This document shows, piece after piece, positions 15,150-21,535 of a stretch of DNA of 22,230 nt. The stretch's first letter is position 1. Every line of letters starts with the position of its first letter. The stretch lies in IMG/VR virus record IMGVR_UViG_3300007640_003802, positions 1 to 22,230 of that record; one strand, written 5' to 3'. The notes below the pieces were generated by a model. It did not search any database. It was given only the letters and a program-made list of their open reading frames with translations, and was not told the DNA's origin. The position numbers and the translations under genes were made by a program. The stretch comes from a virus.

Positions 15150-15818
15150 TCAGCCAGTGATTGGCTTATAGTCGAAGAAGTCACCACCAGTGGCGACTGA
15201 AAGATCAACGAAGTCCGTCTTCATTACCAATTCACCAGGAATTGCTCTTGTTGGATTGGCTGCGGAGTCGCTAAAGCGAGCATCTGAGCCAGCAACTGGA
15301 TCAAGCATATCCTGTGTGGATAGGGTTGGAGGAGCAGCGGAAGCAGAACCACCGGAGGTGATTGCTGAAGTCCACTGTCTGCGGCTGCCAAGCTTCGCAC
15401 CAGATGCCTTAACACCGAGCCATGAGAAACGATTAGTTCTCCACATGGTTAGTAGTTTAGCACCAAAGTCATGTACGAACTGGGCAATAGGACGACGCCT
15501 TGAATCAGCACCAGGAATGAGTAGTGATGTATTTGCAACACCTGAAAGGCTTGTTGCAATTGTCATCATAACCCATTCTGATGAATTATAAGCAAAAGTT
15601 CCACCAGATAGAACCTTCTGGGCTGCCACTAGACCATTGGCAAGTGCCTTTGGACCAGGAAGAATACCAGGATCAACGGCACTATCCTTAATCAGTAGAG
15701 ACTTAGTAATAACTGAACCAGTTGTTCCGTTGCCTAGAATTGTACCACCCTCAGTGGTAGCAGTAAAAGCACCGTTTGCTGTGTTCTTTAGATGTGAATT
15801 TGAACTAGGTACTGCCAT
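15150..15818 (-). CDS. probable virion structural protein, Ser/Thr/Ala/Gly-rich
   Basis: No family is recognised. The 222-residue protein (start MAVPSSNSHLKN) is rich in Ser, Thr, Ala and Gly, has no signal peptide or membrane segment, and contains WRTNRFSWLG and QWTSAITSGG segments that look like strand-and-turn structure. This composition is usual for phage virion proteins. The start at 15818 is set by AAGGAGT six bases upstream. The gene has its own leader of about 80 bases and a strong hairpin behind it, and looks more GC-rich than its neighbours by eye, all pointing to high expression. Head decoration or fibre protein is possible; major capsid is unlikely at this size. Confidence 0.55.
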   Translation of the reverse strand: MAVPSSNSHLKNTANGAFTATTEGGTILGNGTTGSVITKSLLIKDSAVDPGILPGPKALANGLVAAQKVLSGGTFAYNSSEWVMMTIATSLSGVANTSLLIPGADSRRRPIAQFVHDFGAKLLTMWRTNRFSWLGVKASGAKLGSRRQWTSAITSGGSASAAPPTLSTQDMLDPVAGSDARFSDSAANPTRAIPGELVMKTDFVDLSVATGGDFFDYKPITG

Positions 15819-15824
15819 CGGATT

Positions 15825-15831
15825 ACTCCTT
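15825..15831 (-). promoter_or_regulatory. strong RBS that sets the start of the putative virion protein
   Basis: AAGGAGT on the minus strand lies six to seven bases before ATG at 15818, and just behind a run of eight T residues in the leader. An upstream reading at 15848 has no RBS, so the first ten residues of that longer version are rejected. A weak TACAAT at the start of the T-run could be a -10 box but no -35 is convincing. Confidence 0.7.
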
Positions 15832-15899
15832 GAAAAAAAATTGTACAAAGTTCCAAAATAATCCGCTTGTAGTCCATGTCCTAAACATTAATACACAAT

Positions 15900-17006
15900 T
15901 TATGATTTTTCATAGACCGTGTTGTGAGTATTATTTACCCTAATAAAGGTTGTCTTCTTGCCAAAATCCTTAATAGAACCAGCACCAATATACGTGCCTA
16001 CACTTCTAAGACCGCCAAGAATATCAGAGATTACTTCGTCAGTAGTTCCCTTGTATGGAATTCTAACACACTTGCCTTCACTGGTTCTATAGTTGGCAAC
16101 TCCACCATTATGCTTATCCATGGCCTCTTTGCTTGACATACCATAAAATTTCAGTGCTGTTTTCCTCTTGCCATTACCAGTTGATGGGTCAAATGGCTGC
16201 CAGAATTCTTTCTGCCTGTGAAGACATCTGAATTCATACTCCCATTCGCCCTCACAGCAATCAGATCCAGCCAACATACCACCAAGCATTACGAAGTCAG
16301 TATTAGCTCCAAAAGCCTTACAAACGTCAGCAGGAGTCTTACAGCCACCATCGCTACAGATATGAGCATTAACACCATGGGCGGCATCAGCACATTCCAT
16401 AACTGCACTAAGTTGAGGGTAGCCAACTCCAGCCTTTAATCTTGTCGTACAAACACTTCCAGAACCAATTCCAATTTTGACAACATCAACGCCACCATGG
16501 AGAACTAATTCTTCTACCATTTCTGGTGTAACAACGTTGCCAGCCATTATTATAACATCAGGATGACGCTCTCTTATAAGACTTAGTGTTTTGACAAACT
16601 GCTCAGTATATCCATTTGCAACATCAACGCAGATGTTAAGACTTCTATCTAGCCTCGTAAAAACCTCCTCCATTTTATCAAGATCATTACAACTAGTACC
16701 AGTAGAATAAAACACAAGATCATTATTACTACCCTCTTTCTCAAAATACTCGACATACTCATTTATAGCATAGTGCTTATGAAGACATGTAATACATCCT
16801 CTTTGAGAGAGAGCGTCTGCCATTTTCATGGAACCAGTTGTATCCATATTCGCCGCCATAACTGGAACACATTCAATTGTTCTAGGGGAATGTGGGAATA
16901 TGAACTTTCTGTAGAGATCTACATCTGCTCTACTAGTAAGGAAAGACCGCTTAGGTCTAATCAAAACATCATCAAAGTCTAGCTTAACGTCTTCAATAAT
17001 CTTCAA
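15900..17006 (-). CDS. guaC: GMP reductase
   Basis: The 368-residue protein belongs to the IMPDH/GMPR barrel family and looks like GMP reductase. It has LDFDDVLIRPKRS, the active loop GIGSGSVCTTRLKAG with Cys186 in the same position as E. coli GuaC, then GVGYPQLSAVMECADAAH, ICSDGGCKTPADVCKAFGA and VMLGGMLAGSD. There is no CBS pair, and the usual length is about 346. The enzyme reduces GMP to IMP with NADPH and releases ammonia, turning guanine nucleotides toward IMP and AMP. The start is TTG (17004-17006), with AAAGGAG seven bases upstream; the next Met is residue 50, inside the barrel. It follows a deoxyribosyltransferase-like gene, so both probably reshape the purine pool. Confidence 0.9.
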   Translation of the reverse strand: MKIIEDVKLDFDDVLIRPKRSFLTSRADVDLYRKFIFPHSPRTIECVPVMAANMDTTGSMKMADALSQRGCITCLHKHYAINEYVEYFEKEGSNNDLVFYSTGTSCNDLDKMEEVFTRLDRSLNICVDVANGYTEQFVKTLSLIRERHPDVIIMAGNVVTPEMVEELVLHGGVDVVKIGIGSGSVCTTRLKAGVGYPQLSAVMECADAAHGVNAHICSDGGCKTPADVCKAFGANTDFVMLGGMLAGSDCCEGEWEYEFRCLHRQKEFWQPFDPSTGNGKRKTALKFYGMSSKEAMDKHNGGVANYRTSEGKCVRIPYKGTTDEVISDILGGLRSVGTYIGAGSIKDFGKKTTFIRVNNTHNTVYEKS

Positions 17007-17013
17007 TTGTGAA

Positions 17014-17020
17014 CTCCTTT
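17014..17020 (-). promoter_or_regulatory. RBS for the TTG start of GMP reductase
   Basis: AAAGGAG lies seven bases before TTG at 17006. No ATG or GTG occurs near this position in frame, and the domain begins at once (LDFDDVL from residue 9). The site therefore supports a TTG start, which lowers translation relative to ATG and could be deliberate. Confidence 0.75.
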
Positions 17021-17023
17021 AAA

Positions 17024-17554
17024 TTAAATGTCAAAAAAGTACCATCTATTTTGATTGTCAAAAGTGGGAGAGCTATTTACGGATTCCAAGTATCGCTTTA
17101 ACTCTTCCCAATCACTAAAAATCATATTATGAGGTATGGTTCCAAACAGCCAATCTGGGGCTTGACTTTTACCCTGCTCCACATGAACTAATATGGGTTT
17201 TTTCTGCCTATTCGCACAAAAAATTTCCTCATACGTGCCGCATGGATGGACTGATAAATCCAAGTTGACAATAATGAAATCAGAAATGTCTACCATTCTT
17301 AGGTCAACAGATCTAATGTTCTTCATGATTGAGGCTAATTCATCATACTTTCCTTGAGACTTTAGCTCCTTTTTGAGTATGTGAGTAGTCTCATCTTCCA
17401 CGCCAATTTTGCATGGCTTACAGGTAGGGTTAAAGACCGTGACACCAAGATTGGTTAGGAACGGAGTAATATACTCCCTCCACTCAACGCCACGATCCTT
17501 CACCCTATCCATAGCCCCAACTAAATAAACACGTTGTCCATTTAGTCTGTTCAT
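17024..17554 (-). CDS. nucleoside 2-deoxyribosyltransferase-like protein
   Basis: The 176-residue protein follows the family pattern: a first strand and loop QRVYLVGAMDRVKDRG (7-22), WREYITPFL, VTVFNP (38-43), a middle helix pair, then MVDISDFIIVNLDLSVHPCG followed by TYEEIFCANRQKKPILV (87-123). The Asp92 and Glu109/Glu110 positions are the ones expected for substrate binding and the catalytic nucleophile. Such enzymes move 2'-deoxyribose between bases or hydrolyse damaged or unusual deoxynucleotides. An unusual C-terminal tail ends WYFFDI. The start at 17554 is chosen because GGAGA lies five bases upstream, rather than TTG at 17566. It shares an operon with GMP reductase and the sigma-like gene. 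Confidence 0.72.
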   Translation of the reverse strand: MNRLNGQRVYLVGAMDRVKDRGVEWREYITPFLTNLGVTVFNPTCKPCKIGVEDETTHILKKELKSQGKYDELASIMKNIRSVDLRMVDISDFIIVNLDLSVHPCGTYEEIFCANRQKKPILVHVEQGKSQAPDWLFGTIPHNMIFSDWEELKRYLESVNSSPTFDNQNRWYFFDI

Positions 17555-17562
17555 ACATCTCC

Positions 17563-18018
17563 TCAATTATTGTTACACTCGTCAATAGCCTGATTGATTC
17601 TTCGCCGTGCCGTTTCACGGGAATAACCATTGGCCTCGCCAATCTCTTGAATTGTCATGTTGCCATAGTACCTCTGGCGTAGAATTTCTGCTGACTCTGG
17701 CTGAATGCTGTTCAGAATGTCGAATGCTTCCGAACCAGAGTAGTCATGGTACACCTTTTCAATGTCCTCAGTAGCATAATCACGCTTCTTGGAATTCTTC
17801 TTCAGTTGATTCTTAAAAGCGTAATTTAGCTGCTGATAAAGATAGGATGTGAACTTAGCCTTTCTATCTGGGTCATACTTTTGTGTGCATCTCCACAAAG
17901 TGGTGAGTGAGATAGACGAAATGTCATCTTCATCTAGAAAGTATCTGTACTTATTTCCAACACTCTTCATTATCGAACGCACACTATTGTCACTCAAGCA
18001 ATCGTCAATATTAAGCAT
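17563..18018 (-). CDS. compact sigma-70-like factor
   Basis: The 151-residue protein has a region-2-like block (about 27-75: FLDEDDISSISLTTLWRCTQ, then YDPDRKAKFTSYLYQQLNYA) and a C-terminal region-4-like helix-turn-helix (about 108-145: ESAEILRQRYYGNMTIQEIG followed by ANGYSRETARRRINQAID). Region 1 and most of region 3 are missing, as in T4 gp55 or small ECF factors. It would recruit host RNA polymerase to phage promoters, perhaps the late class. The start at 18018 is set by a GAGGAGG site; the longer version to 18069 adds unlikely N-terminal residues and overlaps the previous gene. No anti-sigma gene is visible next to it. Confidence 0.75.
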   Translation of the reverse strand: MLNIDDCLSDNSVRSIMKSVGNKYRYFLDEDDISSISLTTLWRCTQKYDPDRKAKFTSYLYQQLNYAFKNQLKKNSKKRDYATEDIEKVYHDYSGSEAFDILNSIQPESAEILRQRYYGNMTIQEIGEANGYSRETARRRINQAIDECNNN

Positions 18019-18024
18019 ATAATG

Positions 18025-18031
18025 CCTCCTC
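18025..18031 (-). promoter_or_regulatory. near-perfect RBS of the sigma-like gene
   Basis: GAGGAGG on the minus strand lies six to seven bases before ATG at 18018, preceded by a run of six T. It is among the strongest ribosome sites in the window and decides the start, which leaves a 19-base gap to the upstream stop. Confidence 0.75.
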
Positions 18032-18037
18032 AAAAAA

Positions 18038-18700
18038 TTAGTCGTTATTGTGAATAATGATCCCTCCAACCATATTCTTTAGTGCGGTAAGTTTGGCTAC
18101 GCTATCCAAATAAGCCTTGTTCATCTCGTTTGAACTCACGTACTCAACTGACCCGTCCACTAGGACCATTATAGACCAAAACTTTTCCTTGTCAAGCTGG
18201 CTTTTCACCAAATCCACGGTTTCGCTGACATTTATATCCGACAGAATTTCCTCCTCGGTATATGTGCAAAGCCCTTCTTCAATATCCTTACGAACGTCGC
18301 TGATCTCAAAAAGCTTGGCAACGCCCACAAAGAAGGTATATCGACCTAAAACCCTCAAAGCTTCAACGCCTTCTATAGACTCGATAAGGTCTGCCATAGA
18401 CCCCTTAATCTCAAAATTTGTGTAGCCTAACCAGCAATCCCATCTTTTTGACGGGAGCATGAAAGAATCTTCGTTGAATATTCCAACAGGAGTTTCTATC
18501 ATCTCTTTTTGTGGCATGAAAAACATGCCTGGAGGACCAAGGGCGTCATCCATGTCGTCTTCCATTTCTTCTTCATCAGAATCTAACAGTTTATCTTGCA
18601 ATAAAGAAGACAGAGATGGTCCCTTTTGGGCTTTAATTTCTTCCTCGATTACATTCCAGCTTTCCCATGCAATCTTTTTTACTTTTGGCTTTGTGTACAT
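18038..18700 (-). CDS. uncharacterised protein with acidic segment
   Basis: The 220-residue protein is unrecognised. A basic N-terminus (MYTKPKVKKIAWESW) is followed by a strongly acidic patch (40-52, DSDEEEMEDDMDD), then a likely alpha/beta domain (about 70-215: IFNEDSFMLPSKRWDCWLG, then RVLGRYTFFVGVAKLFEIS) with a C-terminal IIIHNND. The acidic patch could mimic DNA or dock a basic partner. There is no signal peptide or membrane segment. It precedes the sigma-like gene by 19 bases, so the two are probably expressed together. GGAG lies seven bases before its ATG. Function unknown. Confidence 0.65.
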   Translation of the reverse strand: MYTKPKVKKIAWESWNVIEEEIKAQKGPSLSSLLQDKLLDSDEEEMEDDMDDALGPPGMFFMPQKEMIETPVGIFNEDSFMLPSKRWDCWLGYTNFEIKGSMADLIESIEGVEALRVLGRYTFFVGVAKLFEISDVRKDIEEGLCTYTEEEILSDINVSETVDLVKSQLDKEKFWSIMVLVDGSVEYVSSNEMNKAYLDSVAKLTALKNMVGGIIIHNND

Positions 18701-18712
18701 GTGTATTCTCCG

Positions 18713-19066
18713 TTAAATTGCTTTCGTAGGACGGATTACTACTTTGTCGTCTCCAGATTTATTCAATACCTTTTCATGAATACACGCTAATACTTTATTG
18801 AATGTTTCTAGCTTGTTACTTAATACACATTGCTTGTATAGGGAAGTAACCATTGTGTCTACTAAATTTTCATGCTTTAGCTTATATAGAACATCGCCAA
18901 GGGCTTCTACACCAGCCTCATCTTGGTCCCAATCACATAAAAATGAGATTACGCCTTTCTGGTCAACATACAGCATAAGCTCGCATCGTGTTGATAGTTC
19001 ACTTTCTACGCGACCAGACATATCCTGGTCTGAGTTTGAAGGCGATGATTCTTTCGTGTCTTTCAT
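18713..19066 (-). CDS. uncharacterised small protein
   Basis: The 117-residue protein is unrecognised. A disordered Ser/Asp-rich N-terminus (about 1-25) is followed by a likely alpha/beta part (CELMLYVDQKGVISFLCDW), a helical middle (GVEALGDVLYKLKHENLVDT) and a basic tail. Its first 68 bases overlap the end of the gene before it, an unusually long overlap here. GGGAG lies about ten bases before the ATG. An internal ATG at 19021 would reduce the overlap but has a poorer RBS. Confidence 0.6.
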   Translation of the reverse strand: MKDTKESSPSNSDQDMSGRVESELSTRCELMLYVDQKGVISFLCDWDQDEAGVEALGDVLYKLKHENLVDTMVTSLYKQCVLSNKLETFNKVLACIHEKVLNKSGDDKVVIRPTKAI

Positions 19067-19388
19067 TAAATCTTACTCCCGAGTTCTGTCCACAAAAACT
19101 GCCACCCTTATTCATTCCTCTGATTGCTGGAGTCATGCAGACATAAATAGCTTCGCATGTGTCTGGTTCTGGTTTCCAAAAATCAGCAAGCTCAATGTAA
19201 GCCCATTCATAAGCAACATCGAAATGCTCTTCCCATAACTCTTTTAGTGTTTCTTCTTCGTCTTTAGATGAAATGTACTTAATTGGTATTTCGTCATTGT
19301 CATCAACGTACACACTAAAGAATCTATCGCTCATCATGTCAGCATTTCTGTCTTGATTAGCGACAATTAAACTAACCCTCGTCTTCAT
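18999..19388 (-). CDS. uncharacterised protein, possibly remote Nudix-like
   Basis: The 129-residue protein (MKTRVSLIVANQDRNADM...) has a strand, RFFSVYVDDNDEIPIKYIS, then a charged helix (SSKDEEETLKELWEEHFDV), then YEWAYIELADFW and CEAIYVCMTPAIRG. The order of strand, acidic helix with EL.EE, and tryptophan strand recalls a Nudix hydrolase, but the GX5EX7REUXEEXGU box is not intact, so this is a weak resemblance. The tail is basic (KLRPGYVWSRRK). Starts at 19424 or 19394 are less likely because a GGGGG run lies six bases before the ATG at 19388. It overlaps the previous gene by 17 bases. Confidence 0.6.
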   Translation of the reverse strand: MKTRVSLIVANQDRNADMMSDRFFSVYVDDNDEIPIKYISSKDEEETLKELWEEHFDVAYEWAYIELADFWKPEPDTCEAIYVCMTPAIRGMNKGGSFCGQNSGVRFNERHERIIAFKLRPGYVWSRRK

Positions 19389-19638
19389 TAACATCCCCCA
19401 TCTGCCCAGTGGAGGCACGTACAACAGCCTCCTGCGTTAAACTGCTAGTCTCATATGCCTTACCAACATCATTTAACACTTCCAGCGACATCTTAGCCAT
19501 TGTGTAGCTACGGATAGCCCTATCCATCTTCGCTACAGCATCCTTTGATGTTTGATCCTGAACGGCTATGTTCATGTCAAAAGCTGCCTTTGTCATTGCG
19601 TTTTCGTATTCGCTCTTCAAAACACCAAAAATATCCAT
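19372..19638 (-). CDS. uncharacterised small helical protein
   Basis: The 88-residue protein (MDIFGVLKSEYENAMTKAAF...) is unrecognised and appears helical over most of its length, with an acidic end (GDVNEDEG). The long open frame that extends to 19902 is rejected above 19638: its extra 88 residues overlap the glycosyltransferase gene in another frame, and GGAGG sits six bases before the ATG at 19638. The next gene overlaps it by 17 bases. Confidence 0.65.
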   Translation of the reverse strand: MDIFGVLKSEYENAMTKAAFDMNIAVQDQTSKDAVAKMDRAIRSYTMAKMSLEVLNDVGKAYETSSLTQEAVVRASTGQMGDVNEDEG

Positions 19639-19643
19639 TCTAG

Positions 19644-19649
19644 TCCTCC
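19644..19649 (-). promoter_or_regulatory. RBS that sets the start of the small helical gene
   Basis: GGAGGA on the minus strand lies about six bases before ATG at 19638. It excludes the in-frame extension that would run into the neighbouring glycosyltransferase gene. The roughly 60-base gap above it (19639-19699) holds a loose TTGATA and GATACT pair spaced 15 bases, which is too weak to call a promoter. Confidence 0.65.
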
Positions 19650-19699
19650 ATTGAGTATCTGATCCCTTAATACTTATCAATTGTTTTTGGCTACTTTGC

Positions 19700-20527
19700 C
19701 TATAGCATGTTTCTATCTTTGTAGAATTGTGGAATGCTAAATTTTCTCTCGCCCCAGAAGTGGACGAATACAGAATTGTATGGAAAGCTACTGGTATACC
19801 CATCCAACTCACAAAAGTTGACTGGGATAAGAGATTTATCATAGACGCATTCATCATTGAAGGTGTAAGAATCTCCGACTTCAATGTCGCTAGCTGCTTC
19901 AACAGCTTCTATAACGGTTTCCTCTATGAATCCGATTGCTGGATCAGGTGGATTCTCTAGAAAGTTAACTTGACTTAAGAGTACCTCCCTGAATTTTTTA
20001 GCACAGCTTTTTGAAGCTATTACGTTGGACGCATTAGCCTTGAATCGTTTGTATTCTGGGGATATCTTAGAACCAATAGCTCGCTCTAGATTATCAAGCA
20101 TTCCTAGTTTAGTACGATCCCAATCACGATCAAGATAAAAATCTTCCTTTGCCCAAACATAAAGCCTATCATCTGGAAGATAGAACGTGTCAAACACGTT
20201 CACATCCATGTTGCCAATTACCATATCTAAGTGCAGCCAATAGAATAGATCGTGATCAGACTCACAAAAATCTAGTAGTGCGGCAATAGCACTTAGTGTG
20301 TAGACTGAGTGATTTTTTGAATGAATGTCTTTATCTGGCTCGATAGTCGATAATATCTTAGACATCCATTTATGCTCAGTATCAATAACTTTAAGATCAA
20401 TAGAGTTGATACGGCAGTATTCACTTATTTTCTCTCTCTGGACTTCTGTCCATTCTCTTCCATCAAAATGACCATGACCACCCTCTCCAGTTCCCCAGCC
20501 ATAGGATGTATAGATGACGTTAGACAT
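19700..20527 (-). CDS. probable GT-A-fold glycosyltransferase
   Basis: The 275-residue protein has the general order of a GT-A enzyme: an N-terminal strand and loop (VIYTSYGWGTGEGGHGHF), a central LFYWLHLDMVIGNMDVNVFD (about 92-113) in the place of the metal-binding DxD strand of GT8-like enzymes, where the visible motif is HLDMV rather than DxD, and a C-terminal SVFVHFWGERK that resembles the HFxGxxK end of GT8 proteins. There is no signal or membrane segment. It might decorate the virion or host surface sugars. GAGG lies five bases before the ATG. This assignment is by pattern only and is less secure than the exostosin-like gene. Confidence 0.45.
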   Translation of the reverse strand: MSNVIYTSYGWGTGEGGHGHFDGREWTEVQREKISEYCRINSIDLKVIDTEHKWMSKILSTIEPDKDIHSKNHSVYTLSAIAALLDFCESDHDLFYWLHLDMVIGNMDVNVFDTFYLPDDRLYVWAKEDFYLDRDWDRTKLGMLDNLERAIGSKISPEYKRFKANASNVIASKSCAKKFREVLLSQVNFLENPPDPAIGFIEETVIEAVEAASDIEVGDSYTFNDECVYDKSLIPVNFCELDGYTSSFPYNSVFVHFWGERKFSIPQFYKDRNML

Positions 20528-20534
20528 TCAAGCC

Positions 20535-21008
20535 TCATTTCTGAAGATGCCAAGCAATCCCATAAAATAGTTCAGCTAGCAAACCACGCTCCTTAACACC
20601 TAGCATGGCTAACTCATCTCCTGTCTGACTCTTGAGAACAGAAAGAATAAGCTGGTCTAGCCCAACATACTTATCATTCAATGAGCCACCAAAAAACCCA
20701 CGGGCATACTCAACATATAGGTCATTAAGTTCTTGTGTATTCATGTCTTGGTATTTTAGCATTCTATCACCAAGAACCTTATGGAATACAGCGATATCTA
20801 TCCTATCATCTTTATCTGTCACGATAGCCTTAATGGGACTGACTAACTCTGAAACCTTTTCGCTTGGTTCGTCTACGCCGACATCAACAACCTCCACATT
20901 AACCACATTCTTTAGTAGATCGCCAAGACCATCTAGTGATAGATTATTACCAAATCCACCAATAATGATAAGAATAAGACCAATGACAAGGGTTAATCTT
21001 TTATTCAT
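20535..21008 (-). CDS. uncharacterised protein with N-terminal membrane anchor
   Basis: The 157-residue protein opens MNKRLTLVIGLILIIIGGFG, a hydrophobic segment of about 15 residues after a basic start, either an uncleaved anchor or a signal peptide. No lipobox is present. The rest is hydrophilic with helical stretches (LGDLLKNVVNVEVVDVGVDE, later LNDLYVEYARGFFGGS and LAMLGVKERGLLAELFYGIA). Function unknown. It overlaps the next upstream gene by eight bases and belongs to the membrane cassette; AAAGG lies about ten bases before the ATG. Confidence 0.6.
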   Translation of the reverse strand: MNKRLTLVIGLILIIIGGFGNNLSLDGLGDLLKNVVNVEVVDVGVDEPSEKVSELVSPIKAIVTDKDDRIDIAVFHKVLGDRMLKYQDMNTQELNDLYVEYARGFFGGSLNDKYVGLDQLILSVLKSQTGDELAMLGVKERGLLAELFYGIAWHLQK

Positions 21009-21273
21009 TCTCTTCTACCTTTATTAGCATAGGAAAAACTTCTTGTAGCTTACTATGGGCCTCTTCAAGACCAGAAGCCTTTAATGCATCTGACAAGGCA
21101 TCCCACTTACGCACAAGGGTAGTAAGAGTTTCCTTCTTTGCCACGACAGACTTCTTTGACGAAAACATTTTCTTAATGCCTCCAAGGAAACCCATAGCGT
21201 CGTCCTTTACGCTATAGATTACCAGGACTGCACCAAGGGTAATAGCTACAATCTGTAGCGGATTCATTTCCAT
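21001..21273 (-). CDS. small single-pass membrane protein
   Basis: The 90-residue protein has one membrane segment at residues 5-22 (PLQIVAITLGAVLVIYSV) and a basic cytoplasmic or periplasmic tail (FSSKKSVVAKKETL) with a short amphipathic end (AHSKLQEVFPMLIKVEENE). Size and layout fit a phage holin-accessory or a small envelope protein, but no family is recognised. AAGGGG lies six bases before the ATG at 21273. Its stop overlaps the start of the next gene. Confidence 0.55.
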   Translation of the reverse strand: MEMNPLQIVAITLGAVLVIYSVKDDAMGFLGGIKKMFSSKKSVVAKKETLTTLVRKWDALSDALKASGLEEAHSKLQEVFPMLIKVEENE

Positions 21274-21294
21274 TGGTTAACCCCTTTTTAAAAA

Positions 21295-21522
21295 TTACTC
21301 AGTAACGTTATTCCTGGCCCACTTAACGAGCGTATCAAGACCAACAGCAATGACAGGAACGAGCATAACGCCCATGTTTCCTAGATCAACTGATGAAATG
21401 TTCTCACCAACGTATGCTAGTGCAGCAGCAAGACCGACTAGAGCGGCATTCTTGCCAAGGTTAACAAGGTCGTTTCCATTAAGTGAGAATGACTTTGAAT
21501 CTGGTACTCTTACATTAGCCAT
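21295..21522 (-). CDS. small two-helix membrane protein, holin-like
   Basis: The 75-residue protein has two hydrophobic segments: GKNAALVGLAAALAYVG (about 23-39) and LGNMGVMLVPVIAVGLDTLV (about 46-65), a short loop between them and a charged tail (KWARNNVTE). Two close membrane helices in a 75-residue phage protein resemble class II holins, but many small phage membrane proteins look like this. AGGAG lies seven bases before the ATG. Neighbouring genes encode a lipoprotein and other membrane proteins, which fits a lysis or envelope role. No experiment or family match supports the holin name. Confidence 0.5.
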   Translation of the reverse strand: MANVRVPDSKSFSLNGNDLVNLGKNAALVGLAAALAYVGENISSVDLGNMGVMLVPVIAVGLDTLVKWARNNVTE

Positions 21523-21535
21523 TTTAGTTCTCCTA

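Noticed and set aside
15190-15591. Plus-strand 133-codon open frame
   Set aside because: It is the antisense of the putative virion protein, which has its own RBS and hairpin.
15841-15899. Possible promoter with TACAAT before the T-run
   Set aside because: No -35 element stands at a proper distance, and the leader would be very short.
15900-17006. IMP dehydrogenase instead of GMP reductase
   Set aside because: No CBS pair or IMPDH-type flap is seen, and the Cys186 loop and length fit GMP reductase better.
18798-19238. Plus-strand open frame of 146 codons
   Set aside because: It spans two well-supported minus-strand genes and looks like a composition artefact; it is the only strand switch that would be needed in the area.
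19639-19699. Possible sigma-70 promoter, TTGATA and GATACT
   Set aside because: The spacer is only 15 bases and the -10 matches four of six, so chance similarity is likely in AT-rich DNA.
19639-19902. N-terminal extension of the small helical gene, adding 88 residues
   Set aside because: It overlaps the glycosyltransferase-like gene in another frame, and GGAGGA sets the start at 19638.
20535-21008. Lipoprotein reading of the anchored protein
   Set aside because: The hydrophobic start is followed by Gly and Asn without a lipobox cysteine.
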